Positions 49,691 to 59,194 of a stretch of 64,000 nucleotides of DNA are shown here, one piece after another. The DNA is from Aestuariivita sp049276915 (lineage in GTDB: Bacteria > Pseudomonadota > Alphaproteobacteria > Rhodobacterales > Rhodobacteraceae). The stretch is from contig NZ_JBASXK010000170.1 in assembly GCF_049276915.1 (NCBI RefSeq), forward strand, positions 21,262-85,261. The letters are read 5' to 3'. The notes beneath the pieces were generated by a model. That model was not told where the DNA came from. It saw only the letters and a program-made list of their open reading frames with translations, and did not search any database. Position 1 is the first letter of the stretch; every line of letters starts with the position of its first letter. Both the position numbers and the translations under genes were made by a program.

Positions 49691-51694
49691 TCAGCCCAAG
49701 GCGACCCTTGGACGCCCTGTCGCCTCGACCGTCAATTCTGCCTCGACGAAGACCACCCGTGCTTCGGTCTGCGCAGTCTTGATGTCGCGATAAACCCGCA
49801 CTTCGATATCTTCCGCACCGGCAGCGCGCGCCTCTGTTGTGGTGGCATCGCGCAAAACAGTCTCTAACCGGGTCAAAGCGGCGGTCTGATCACCGAAATC
49901 CTCGGGCTGGTCCAGATGCACCCGAAACCGCCCTTCGGACGGGGCCGTTATGGTTCCGGACTTGCGCACCGTAACACGCCCCACGATGGCACCCACCGCA
50001 TTGGCCACGCCGGCATGTTCCGGCAAGACCATCTCGCAGCCCAGCCGAGTTCCAACCGCTGGATAATAGGTCGGCGCTGATGCACCCAATCCCACGACCG
50101 GCACATTCAACGCCACATCCACCGCCAGCAGGCCCCGGTGGTTCTCAAGCCCTCGCCGGGTCAGGACGTGACGCGCAAGAACCTCGGGCGCGCCTTCAAA
50201 GTATGATGCTTCTTCGGCAAAAGCAGTCTCTAACAAGGCCAAAGCCGTCTGTTCCTGAAGTTGGGTGACAATGGTTCGCGCCAGATCTCCGGCGCTTTCG
50301 GACAGCCTGTCCCCGGTGCCGACCCGCTTGCGCGCCATCAGTTCTACCGCCATGCGCGCGGCCTCCTTGTCCCAGGCATCGACCAGCCCCAGAACGTGGC
50401 TGGCATCCGACGGCGTGACACCGGCCAGCTGCACCACACCGCGTCCGACCAGCTTGGTCAGCGCACCGTGATCCATGCGGGTGCGCAGAACCGCGTTCAG
50501 CGGCTGCACCCCATCGCCGATCCGCGCCACCAGCGCCTGTTCCCGCTCGGCCAGCCCGGCCTGAGACACGCCGGGCACCAGCCGCGCAAACCGCGCGTCC
50601 ATTTCTCCAGGTGTAGCGCTGCGCAGCTGCACCTCCATGGCACCGCGCACCACGTCAGGGGCATCCATCGCCATAAGCGATACCGGCACCACCCGGCGCG
50701 GCCCCAGCCGAACGCCACCGGCCAGACCTTCGGTCTCGACATGGACCTGGCTGTCGCCGCCCAGACCCGTGGTGCGCATCGCAACCGCCTCGACCATGGT
50801 GCGAAACCCGCCGACGCGCGCGCCGTCCGGATCGATCGCGGGCCGCCCGTCGCGCAGCACGGCCACGTCGGTGGTCGTCCCGCCAATGTCCGAGACCAGA
50901 CCATCCGTCACGCCCGTCAGCCAGCGCGCGCCCACGATAGAGGCCGCCGGACCGCTCAGAATCGTTTCGATCGGACGCATGCGCGCCTGTTGCGCGGACA
51001 TCAGCGCCCCATCGCCACGCACGACCATCAGCCGCGCCTCGATCCCCGCCTCGGCCAGACTATCCCCTGCACGCGCGATCAGCCGGTCAATCATCCCGAT
51101 CAGCCGCGCATTCAGCACCGCTGTCACCGCGCGTTTCGGCCCGTTCAACCGCGCAGAGAGCTGATGCGAGCAGGTCACGGGCGCACCGGTCTCCTGAGCG
51201 ATAATCTCGGCCACCCGCAGCTCATGCCCCGGATTGCGCGTCCCGAACTGAGCCGCAACCGCCCAGCCGGAAACACCGTCCTTATGTGTCTCTAAAAAGG
51301 CCAAAAGCGCGGTTTCATCCAGTTTCTGCGCCTCGGATCCGCTGTGATCATGGCCCCCCGCCAGCACACAGACCGGATCGCCCTTCAATGCCTCGGCCAC
51401 GCCATGCTTGACCAGATCCGCCTCGCGAAAGCCGATAAAGATCAGGCCCACACGCTCTCCCTGGCCTTCGACAAGGGCATTGGTCGCCAGCGTCGTGGAC
51501 AAGGCCGCCATTCCGATCTCATGTCCGGCCACACCCGAAGCGGCAAGCACGGCGCGCACCGCCTCGCCAATCCCCACCGCCAGATCATGGCGCGTTGTCA
51601 GCGCCTTGGCGCTTGCCAGAACCTCGGTTTCATCCCGGATCAGAACGGCATCCGTATAGGTACCACCCGTATCAACGCCCAACAGCACGGCCAT
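49691..51694 (-). CDS. Hydantoinase/oxoprolinase family protein (HyuA-like)
   Basis: 667 residues. N-terminal ATP-binding LLGVDTGGTYTDAVLI and the later SDIGGTTTDVAVLRDG are the ASKHA-type motifs of the HyuA family. It would hydrolyse a hydantoin or 5-oxoproline-type ring with ATP. The usual HyuB partner is missing on both sides. ATG at 51694 follows AAGGGGGCAGGGT. Three copies of the TTAGAGAC motif with rare TTA leucine codons lie inside. Confidence 0.88.
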   Translation of the reverse strand: MAVLLGVDTGGTYTDAVLIRDETEVLASAKALTTRHDLAVGIGEAVRAVLAASGVAGHEIGMAALSTTLATNALVEGQGERVGLIFIGFREADLVKHGVAEALKGDPVCVLAGGHDHSGSEAQKLDETALLAFLETHKDGVSGWAVAAQFGTRNPGHELRVAEIIAQETGAPVTCSHQLSARLNGPKRAVTAVLNARLIGMIDRLIARAGDSLAEAGIEARLMVVRGDGALMSAQQARMRPIETILSGPAASIVGARWLTGVTDGLVSDIGGTTTDVAVLRDGRPAIDPDGARVGGFRTMVEAVAMRTTGLGGDSQVHVETEGLAGGVRLGPRRVVPVSLMAMDAPDVVRGAMEVQLRSATPGEMDARFARLVPGVSQAGLAEREQALVARIGDGVQPLNAVLRTRMDHGALTKLVGRGVVQLAGVTPSDASHVLGLVDAWDKEAARMAVELMARKRVGTGDRLSESAGDLARTIVTQLQEQTALALLETAFAEEASYFEGAPEVLARHVLTRRGLENHRGLLAVDVALNVPVVGLGASAPTYYPAVGTRLGCEMVLPEHAGVANAVGAIVGRVTVRKSGTITAPSEGRFRVHLDQPEDFGDQTAALTRLETVLRDATTTEARAAGAEDIEVRVYRDIKTAQTEARVVFVEAELTVEATGRPRVALG

Positions 51695-51743
51695 ACCCTG
51701 CCCCCTTCTGCTCATTCATTGTCTGATCTAAAGCGCAATCGCG

Positions 51744-52787
51744 TCACGTCGCGTCTGTTTGCGTCAATCGCCGCACCGCCCAGCGCGCCGCATCCGCGAC
51801 CGTTGCATCCGGATCATCACACAGCGCCTGCGCAACCGCTGACAAACCGACATCGCCGGAATTGCCGATCGCATACAGCACATTGCGCACAAAGCGATCC
51901 CGCCCGATCCGCTTGATGGGCGAGCCGGAAAACACTGCGCGAAAGGCACCGTCATCCAGACGCGTCAGATCGGCCAGGTTCGGAGCCTCCAGCTCGGCCC
52001 GCGCGCCATAGCGGATATCGCTTGCCTGAACGGCGAACTTGTTCCAGGGGCACACCGCAAGGCAATCGTCGCAGCCATAGATCCGGTTGCCCATCAAGAC
52101 ACGCAGATCCTCTTGCACCGGGCCGCGATGCTCGATCGTCAGGTAAGAAATGCACCTGCGCGCATCCAGCCGATAGGGTGCCGGAAACGCATCGGTCGGG
52201 CAGACATCCAGACAGGCGCGGCAGGACCCGCAATTGTCCACCTCCGGCGCATCCGGCTCCAACTCCAACGTGGTAAAAACAGAGCCTAAAAAGGCCCAAT
52301 TGCCCCAATCCCGGCTGACCAGATTGGTATGTTTGCCCTGCCAGCCAAGCCCGGCGGCCTGTCCCAAAGCCTTTTCCGGAACCGGGGCCGTATCGACAAA
52401 CACCTTCACCGCTCCGCCCGCCTCGTCAATCAGCCAGCGCGCCAAACGCTTGAGACGCTTCTTGACCAGATCATGATAATCGCGGTTCTGGGCATAGACG
52501 GAAATGACCCCGCGATCCCGCCAACCCAGGCGCTCCATCGGATCGCTCTCGGGGGTATAGCTTTCGGCAAGCATCAGGATCGACCGGGCCTCGGGCCACA
52601 GTGTCGCCGGATCGCCGCGCCATTCCACCCGGCGCTCCATCCAGTCCATCTGTCCGTGAAAGCCGCTTTCCAGGAAGGCACCCAGCCGCGCGGGCACCTC
52701 GGGCACAGCATCCGGCCGACAGATCCGCGCCGCGACAAACCCCTCCTCAAGGGCGCGTGCGATCAGACGATCCTTCAGACCGTTCAT
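51744..52787 (-). CDS. queG: Epoxyqueuosine reductase QueG
   Basis: 347 residues. QueG reduces epoxyqueuosine to queuosine in tRNA, using cobalamin and two [4Fe-4S] clusters. Cluster cysteines are visible in CGSCRACLDVCPTDAF and YGCDDCLAVCPWNKF. N-terminal corrinoid-binding segments include YAQNRDYHDLVKKRL and VDTAPVPEKALGQAAGLGW. A short HEAT-like C-terminus completes the usual length. cobO is elsewhere in the window. Confidence 0.95.
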   Translation of the reverse strand: MNGLKDRLIARALEEGFVAARICRPDAVPEVPARLGAFLESGFHGQMDWMERRVEWRGDPATLWPEARSILMLAESYTPESDPMERLGWRDRGVISVYAQNRDYHDLVKKRLKRLARWLIDEAGGAVKVFVDTAPVPEKALGQAAGLGWQGKHTNLVSRDWGNWAFLGSVFTTLELEPDAPEVDNCGSCRACLDVCPTDAFPAPYRLDARRCISYLTIEHRGPVQEDLRVLMGNRIYGCDDCLAVCPWNKFAVQASDIRYGARAELEAPNLADLTRLDDGAFRAVFSGSPIKRIGRDRFVRNVLYAIGNSGDVGLSAVAQALCDDPDATVADAARWAVRRLTQTDAT

Positions 52788-52835
52788 GGGTCTTTTGGGG
52801 TCAACCCACGCCCACGCACGCCCCGCAGAGCGCGA

Positions 52836-53510
52836 TCAGAAATCAAGATCGGCATAATGCGCAGGCGGCGGAAATCCCGAGACCTGATCCGCCAGGATCG
52901 ACCGGAATGCCGGGCGTGATTTGATCTTGGCATACCAGTCGCGCACAACCTGGCTCCGGTTCCAATCCACGTCCGAGATGTAATCCAGCGACGACAGATG
53001 CGCGGCTGCCGCGAAATCGGCCAGCGTCATGACATCCCCGGCCAGCCAGCGCCGGTGATCCAACAGCCAGGACATGTAATCAAGGTGATACTTGATCGCC
53101 TTGGCACCCGCCTTGACGTTCTTGCTGTCGGGATAACCTTCCTTGGTGACCTTCTTGTTCACCCGTTCGTACAACAGCTTCGAGGTCACCTCGCTGTGGA
53201 ACTTGTCGTCAAACCACGTCACGATCCGGCGCACTTCGTATCGACCTTCGGCATCCTTGGGCATCAGGGGCGGCAAGGGGCGCGTCTCTTCGATGTATTC
53301 GCAAATCGCCGAGCTTTCGGCCAGCATCTTGCCGTCCAGCTTCAGAACCGGGACCTTTCCGGCCGGATTGCGGCGCAGGAAATCCGGATCCTTTTCCCAG
53401 TAACGCTCCTCGACAAGCTCGACCTCGACCTTCTTCTCGGCAAGGCTCAGGCGAACCTTGCGACAAAAGGGCGACAGAGGGACATGGAACAATCGGGCCA
53501 TTTGGGTCAT
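52836..53510 (-). CDS. Glutathione S-transferase family protein
   Basis: 224 residues. The N-terminal thioredoxin-like domain (LFHVPLSPFCRKVRLSLAEK) has a Cys in the SPFC motif, and NPAGKVPVLKLDGKMLAESSAICEYIEE is the glutathione-binding part. The C-terminal helical domain follows (LADFAAAAHLSSLDYI). Cys instead of Ser/Tyr suggests omega/beta-like thiol transfer or reduction. ATG at 53510 follows AGGAGG; ATG at 53501 is possible. Confidence 0.9.
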   Translation of the reverse strand: MTQMARLFHVPLSPFCRKVRLSLAEKKVEVELVEERYWEKDPDFLRRNPAGKVPVLKLDGKMLAESSAICEYIEETRPLPPLMPKDAEGRYEVRRIVTWFDDKFHSEVTSKLLYERVNKKVTKEGYPDSKNVKAGAKAIKYHLDYMSWLLDHRRWLAGDVMTLADFAAAAHLSSLDYISDVDWNRSQVVRDWYAKIKSRPAFRSILADQVSGFPPPAHYADLDF

Positions 53511-53557
53511 CGAACTGGGAACCTCCTGTCCTAAATTGCCCCGAGTAGCGGGAATGA

Positions 53558-54328
53558 TCAATCCTCGAAACACGCAGCACGCCCATCTGCGCGGATGGTG
53601 GCTGCGCCGTCACGGATCGACTCGGCCCGCGTACGCAGCCATGCAGAGGGTTGCGAGGCCGACCGCGTCTTGGGTGACGGCAGCACCGCCGCCAGTCGCG
53701 CGGCCTGCACGTCGCTCAGGTTCTCGGGTCCGACTCCGAAGTAATGGCGCGCCGCGGCCTCTACCCCGAACACGCCCTCGTCGAACTCGGCCACGTTCAG
53801 ATACACCTCGATCAGGCGCTGCTTGGACCAGATTGCCTCGACCGCCGGGGTGATCACCGCTTCTAGGGCCTTGCGGATCCAAGATCGGCCTTGCCAGAGA
53901 AAGACGTTCTTGACGACCTGCTGGCTGATCGTTGACCCGCCCCGCCCGGATCCATCCTCAAGGGCGGCACGGATCGCGGCCACGTCAAAACCCCAATGCA
54001 TGCAGAAATTGGCATCCTCGGCGGCGACGACCGAACGTGCCATGACCGGAGCGATGGCCTCCAGCGGCACCCATTTCTGATCCACCTCGCCCAGCCTGCG
54101 GCCCTCGGACCACATGGTATGCGTGGTCGGCGGGTTGATCACGGCAAAGGTGATGATGACAAACAGCGTCCCGAGGATCGCGATCGTGGTGCCGCGCAGA
54201 AGAATGAACCCGATCCAACGAAACGGGCGAAACGGTCCACGCGGCAGCGCCCAGCGCGCAGATCTGGCCTTGCGCCGTTTCTGCGTCTTGCGTGTTCTGG
54301 ATGTGGTTTTCGCCGCGCGTTTCGCCAT
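53558..54328 (-). CDS. mtgA: Monofunctional peptidoglycan glycosyltransferase MtgA
   Basis: 256 residues. The N-terminal 30 are very basic and one membrane helix spans about residues 38-63. The GT51 domain has VVAAEDANFCMHWGFD with catalytic Glu104 and GGSTISQQVVKNVFLW. It polymerises lipid II into glycan strands at the cytoplasmic membrane. No transpeptidase domain. It is located between the GST and gltB. Confidence 0.94.
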   Translation of the reverse strand: MAKRAAKTTSRTRKTQKRRKARSARWALPRGPFRPFRWIGFILLRGTTIAILGTLFVIITFAVINPPTTHTMWSEGRRLGEVDQKWVPLEAIAPVMARSVVAAEDANFCMHWGFDVAAIRAALEDGSGRGGSTISQQVVKNVFLWQGRSWIRKALEAVITPAVEAIWSKQRLIEVYLNVAEFDEGVFGVEAAARHYFGVGPENLSDVQAARLAAVLPSPKTRSASQPSAWLRTRAESIRDGAATIRADGRAACFED

Positions 54329-54422
54329 GTCTCAGCTATAGGCGGCAGCGGTTCAAAGAAAAAGCCCTCAGCACAGCGCCAGCCCGGTCAAACCGGGTGA
54401 CGCTGTGCATGGGGTCCAAGAC

Positions 54423-57400
54423 TTACTCGGCCGGCACAGCCGCCTGTTCCACGCTCAACGGCGCGGGCAGATGCGCCAGCATTTCCTTTGGGCAGACCTG
54501 CAGGAAATTGGTCCGTTCCAGGTCCCAATGTTGCAGAATATCCGCTGCCTTCCGGCTGAGAGTCTCTTTGGCGTGGCGTTCCAGAAGGCCCTTCAGCTGA
54601 TCTTCCCAATGATCCACGGTGACCGGGCAGGTCACCACGGTTTCCTTGTTCATCAGCATCTCGGCCTTGTTCTCGGGATCATACAGATAGGCCATGCCAC
54701 CTGTCATACCGGCCCCAAAGTTCGCGCCGATATCGCCAAGGATCACGGCGACCCCGCCGGTCATGTATTCGCAGCCATTGGATCCACATCCTTCGACCAC
54801 GACCTTGGCACCCGAGTTGCGCACCGCAAATCGTTCGCCGGCGCGGCCCGCAGCAAAGAGATACCCGTCGGTTGCACCGTAAAGAACGGTGTTGCCGATG
54901 ATGGTGTTCTCATCCGCCTTGAGCGGGCTGGCCATCGGCGGACGCACGGTGATCATGCCACCCGACAGACCCTTGCCGACATAGTCATTGGCGTCGCCCG
55001 ACACTTCCAGCTTGAGCCCCGGAGCGGCAAACGCACCCAGCGACTGCCCGGCAGAGCCTTGCAGCTTGACCGTCAGGTGATCGGGTTGCAGCGCGTTGCG
55101 CATCCCGAAGTTCTGCACGATGTGGCTGGAGGTGCGCGTGCCCACGGTGCGATGGGTGTTCTGCACCGCATAGGACAGCTGCATCTTTTCTCCGTCTTTC
55201 AGGAAACGCGCCGCATCCCGCACGATTTCCGCATCCAGCGTATCGGGCACCGGGTTGCGATCCCTGTTGCGGTCATAAACGATGTTATGAGCGCCATCGA
55301 CGGTGATCAGCATCGGGTTGAGATCCAGATCGTCAAGATGCGCCGATCCCCGCGAGACCTGCGCCAGCAGATCCGCACGCCCGATCACGTCATCCAGGCT
55401 GCGCGCCCCGATGGATGCAAGGATCTCGCGCACTTCCGAGGCATAGAAGGTGATCAGGTTCACGACCTTGTCGGCATTGCCGGTGAACTTCTGACGCAGC
55501 GACTCGTCCTGGGTACACACGCCCACGGGGCAGGTGTTGGACTGGCACTGACGCACCATGATACAGCCCATCGCAATCAGAGCGGCGGTGCCGATGCCAT
55601 ATTCCTCGGCCCCCATCATCGCAGCCATGACGATATCGCGCCCGGTGCGCAGGCCGCCATCGGTGCGCAGCGTGATCCGGTCGCGCAGGTTGTTCATCGC
55701 CAGGACCTGATGCGCCTCGGTCAGACCCATCTCCCATGGCAGACCGGCATATTTGATCGACGTGGCCGGAGATGCGCCCGTGCCGCCATTGTGACCCGAG
55801 ATCAGGATCACGTCGGCCTTGGCCTTGGCGACACCGGCCGCAATCGTGCCGACGCCGGAAGACGCCACCAGCTTGACCGTGACCTTGCAGCGCGGGTTGA
55901 TCTGCTTGAGATCATAGATCAGCTGCGCCAGATCCTCGATCGAATAGATGTCGTGATGTGGCGGCGGTGAGATCAGCGTCACGCCTTTCGTGGAATGACG
56001 CAGACGCGCGATAAGGTCCGTGACCTTCATCCCGGGCAACTGGCCCCCCTCGCCGGGTTTGGCCCCTTGCGCGACCTTGATCTCAAGCTCTTCGCAATGG
56101 TTGAGGTATTCCGCCGTCACACCGAACCGGCCTGATGCGACCTGTTTGATCTTGGCCGACGGGTTGTCCCCATTGGGTTCCGGCACGAAATGCGCCGGAT
56201 CTTCGCCGCCCTCGCCCGAATCCGACTTGGCTCCGATCCGGTTCATCGCCACGTTCAGCGTCTTGTGCGCCTCGGGGGACAGCGCCCCTAGGCTCATGCC
56301 CGGTGTCACGAACCGCTTGCGGATCGAGGTGATGCTTTCCACCTCTTCCAGGGGAACCGGTTTGCCCAGCGGCTTGATATCCAGCAGATCGCGCAGATGG
56401 ATCGGCGGGTTCGAGCGCATCTTGGCCGAATACTGCTTCCAGATCTCATAGGAGGCGCGGTTGCAGGCTGTTTGCAGCAAATGCATCGACGTCGCTTCCC
56501 AGGCATGGGTCTCGCCGGATTTGCGCGCCTTGTAGAACCCGCCAATCGGCAGCACATCCAAACCCGAGGTCCAGCCCTTGGCGTGGATCGCCTCGGCCTT
56601 GCGCTGAATGCCCAGAACACCGATGCCCGATATCCGCGAGGTCATGCCGGGGAAAAACTCCGCGACCATTGCGCGGCTCAGACCCACAGCTTCAAAGTTC
56701 AGACCGCCGCGATAGGACGAGATCACCGAAATCCCCATCTTGGCCATGATCTTGAGCAGACCCTGATCAATCGCCTCGCGATACCGCGCCACGGCCTCGG
56801 TCAGCGTCCCGTCAAGCAGGCCGCGATCGATCCGGTCAGCCAGAGAATCCTCGGCCAAATAGGCGTTCACCACGGTCGCACCGCAACCGATCAACACCGC
56901 AAAATAATGCGGATCGATACATTCAGCCGAACGCACATTCAGCGAACAGAAGGTCCGCAGACCCTTGCGGATCAGATGGCTGTGCACCGCCGATGTGGCC
57001 AGGATCATCGGCATCGCCACGCGGTCGGGCCCGGAGTGATGATCGGTCAGCACGATATGTCCGGCACCCGAACGCACGGCATCCTCGGCCTCCGAGCGGA
57101 TACGGGCCAGCCCGGCATTCAGTGCGCCGTCACCGGCTTCGAACGTACAGTCGATCTCGACCAGCGGAGAGACGAACGCGCGCACCAGTTCATCCCATTG
57201 CGCATTGCCCACGAACGGGCTTTCCAGAACGATGATCTCGGTTTGCGAGCTGTCTTCGTCCAGAACGTTCTTCAGGTTTCCGAACCGCGTTTTCAGGCTC
57301 ATCACCCGATACTCGCGCAGACTGTCAATCGGCGGGTTCGTGACCTGGCTAAAGTTTTGCCGGAAGAAATGGCTCAAAGGCCGATACATCTGGGACAAGA

Positions 57401-58955
57401 CAGCCGAAGGCGTATCGTCGCCCATCGAGGCCACCGCCTCCTTGGCATCCTCGGCCATGGGGGCAAGGATCTGCTCAAGCTCTTCGATTGTATAGCCGGC
57501 CGCGATCTGCCGCTTGCGCAGTTCAGCCCCGGTAAACACGGGCGTTTCGGTCACACCGGACAACGCCTCGTCCATGTCATTGATCTTGCCGACCCACTCG
57601 CTGAAAGGCTGCGCCGCCGCCAGTTTGTCCTTGATCTCGGTGTCGTGGAACAGCCCGCCGTTCACCATGTCAACGGCGATCATCTGCCCCGGGCCCAGCG
57701 CCCCTTTTTCGCGCACGACGGATTCGTCGATCGGAACCATGCCGGCCTCGGAACCCGCAATCAGCAGACCGTCACCCGTCACCACATAGCGCATCGGGCG
57801 CAACCCGTTGCGGTCAAGACCGGCACAGACCCAGCGCCCGTCGGTCATGGCCAGGGCGGCAGGGCCGTCCCAGGGTTCCATCACCGAGTTGCAATAGGAA
57901 TACATATCGCGCCAGGCCTCCGGCAGTTCCACCGCCTGTTTCGACCAGCTTTCCGGCACCAGCATGGTTTTGGCCATCGGCGCATTGCGCCCGGCGCGCA
58001 CCAGCACCTCGAACACCGCATCCAGGGCCGCGGAATCCGACGAGCCCTGCGGGATGATCGGTTTGATGTCTTCGGCCATATCGCCAAAGGTGCCGGATGC
58101 CATGCGGATCTCATGGCTTTTCATCCAGTTGGTGTTGCCCTTGAGCGTGTTGATCTCGCCGTTATGGGCCAGCATGCGGAACGGCTGGGCCAGCCACCAT
58201 TGCGGGAAGGTGTTGGTGGAATAGCGCTGGTGATAGATCGCAAATGCGCTCTCGAACCGTTCATCCATCAGGTCGGGGTAAAACTCGCCCACCTGTTCGG
58301 CCAGCATCATGCCTTTGTAGATGATCGACCGGCACGAGAGCGATGCGATATACAGACCAGCCACGCCAGCGGCGGCCGCCGCCTTTTCGATGCGACGGCG
58401 AATGACATAAAGCTCGCGCTCGAATGTCTCTTCGTCCACGCCCTTGGCGTTGGAAATCAGGATCTGCTCGATTTCAGGGCGGGTCGCATTGGCCTTTTCA
58501 CCCAGAACCGAGATGTTCACCGGCACATGGCGCCAGCCATAAATGTAATGCCCCATCCGCAGAACTTCGGTTTCCACGATGGTCCGGCATGTCTCTTGCG
58601 CGCCGAAATTCGTGCGCGGCAAAAAGACCTGACCCACAGCGATCAGCCGATCCTTTTTGGGAGAATGCCCGGTCCGTTCGATCTGGTCGTAAAAGAAGGA
58701 CACCGGAATCTGCACATGGATGCCCGCGCCGTCGCCAGTCTTACCATCCGCATCAACAGCGCCCCGGTGCCAGATCGCCTTGAGCGCCTGCAGACCGTTT
58801 TCAACCACTTTCCGGCTCTTGCTGCCATCCAGAGAGACCGCAAGGCCCACACCACAGGAAGAATGCTCTTCCTCTTCGGCGTACATGCCGTTCTCGGCCA
58901 TCCATTTGCGCTTGGCCTCTTCGGCAGCAACCCAGTTGGCATCATATGTGGTCAT
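54423..58955 (-). CDS. gltB: Glutamate synthase large subunit
   Basis: 1510 residues. The N-terminal Ntn glutaminase has a likely catalytic Cys34 after a 33-residue propeptide (SSCGVGLAV). A central domain and FMN-binding TIM barrel follow with GEGGEDPAHF and SGHNGGTGASP; the 3Fe-4S cysteines are in CIMVRQCQSNTCPVGVC. The C-terminal beta-helix contains YVGKGLSGGMITV. It makes glutamate from glutamine and 2-oxoglutarate using NADPH through GltD. gltD is 239 bases upstream on the same strand. Confidence 0.97.
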   Translation of the reverse strand: MTTYDANWVAAEEAKRKWMAENGMYAEEEEHSSCGVGLAVSLDGSKSRKVVENGLQALKAIWHRGAVDADGKTGDGAGIHVQIPVSFFYDQIERTGHSPKKDRLIAVGQVFLPRTNFGAQETCRTIVETEVLRMGHYIYGWRHVPVNISVLGEKANATRPEIEQILISNAKGVDEETFERELYVIRRRIEKAAAAAGVAGLYIASLSCRSIIYKGMMLAEQVGEFYPDLMDERFESAFAIYHQRYSTNTFPQWWLAQPFRMLAHNGEINTLKGNTNWMKSHEIRMASGTFGDMAEDIKPIIPQGSSDSAALDAVFEVLVRAGRNAPMAKTMLVPESWSKQAVELPEAWRDMYSYCNSVMEPWDGPAALAMTDGRWVCAGLDRNGLRPMRYVVTGDGLLIAGSEAGMVPIDESVVREKGALGPGQMIAVDMVNGGLFHDTEIKDKLAAAQPFSEWVGKINDMDEALSGVTETPVFTGAELRKRQIAAGYTIEELEQILAPMAEDAKEAVASMGDDTPSAVLSQMYRPLSHFFRQNFSQVTNPPIDSLREYRVMSLKTRFGNLKNVLDEDSSQTEIIVLESPFVGNAQWDELVRAFVSPLVEIDCTFEAGDGALNAGLARIRSEAEDAVRSGAGHIVLTDHHSGPDRVAMPMILATSAVHSHLIRKGLRTFCSLNVRSAECIDPHYFAVLIGCGATVVNAYLAEDSLADRIDRGLLDGTLTEAVARYREAIDQGLLKIMAKMGISVISSYRGGLNFEAVGLSRAMVAEFFPGMTSRISGIGVLGIQRKAEAIHAKGWTSGLDVLPIGGFYKARKSGETHAWEATSMHLLQTACNRASYEIWKQYSAKMRSNPPIHLRDLLDIKPLGKPVPLEEVESITSIRKRFVTPGMSLGALSPEAHKTLNVAMNRIGAKSDSGEGGEDPAHFVPEPNGDNPSAKIKQVASGRFGVTAEYLNHCEELEIKVAQGAKPGEGGQLPGMKVTDLIARLRHSTKGVTLISPPPHHDIYSIEDLAQLIYDLKQINPRCKVTVKLVASSGVGTIAAGVAKAKADVILISGHNGGTGASPATSIKYAGLPWEMGLTEAHQVLAMNNLRDRITLRTDGGLRTGRDIVMAAMMGAEEYGIGTAALIAMGCIMVRQCQSNTCPVGVCTQDESLRQKFTGNADKVVNLITFYASEVREILASIGARSLDDVIGRADLLAQVSRGSAHLDDLDLNPMLITVDGAHNIVYDRNRDRNPVPDTLDAEIVRDAARFLKDGEKMQLSYAVQNTHRTVGTRTSSHIVQNFGMRNALQPDHLTVKLQGSAGQSLGAFAAPGLKLEVSGDANDYVGKGLSGGMITVRPPMASPLKADENTIIGNTVLYGATDGYLFAAGRAGERFAVRNSGAKVVVEGCGSNGCEYMTGGVAVILGDIGANFGAGMTGGMAYLYDPENKAEMLMNKETVVTCPVTVDHWEDQLKGLLERHAKETLSRKAADILQHWDLERTNFLQVCPKEMLAHLPAPLSVEQAAVPAE

Positions 58956-59109
58956 TGGATGTCTCCCTCGACATGGGTGTTATCGTCTTCGTATTCGGCC
59001 CGTGGCTTGCGGATGTGATTGCCGCGTCGCGCAGGCATCTGTGGGACAGAGAGCTACGGCCGGTCATGCGCGCTGATCCGGAAATAGGGTGCATAGGCTG
59101 ACCTTTCCC

Positions 59110-59131
59110 CTGCGCGCCTGAACGCGCGCAG
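59110..59131 (-). other. Hairpin in the gltD-gltB gap
   Basis: CTGCGCGC and GCGCGCAG form a perfect 8-bp stem with a 6-base loop. It lies 64 bases after the gltD stop in the direction of transcription. It may shift gltD:gltB expression or mark an internal end. No T-run is adjacent. A GTGTACG direct repeat lies at 59154-59171. Confidence 0.4.
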
Positions 59132-59194
59132 ACACCGCGCGTATGCACAGGATGTGTACGGTTTGTGTACGCAGATCAGACCGGCGATTTCGCA

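Noticed and set aside
56397..59018. 873-codon open frame on the plus strand opposite gltB
   Set aside because: It lies opposite conserved gltB domains, with a low-complexity His/Arg/Gln-rich translation typical of reversed GC-rich coding sequence.
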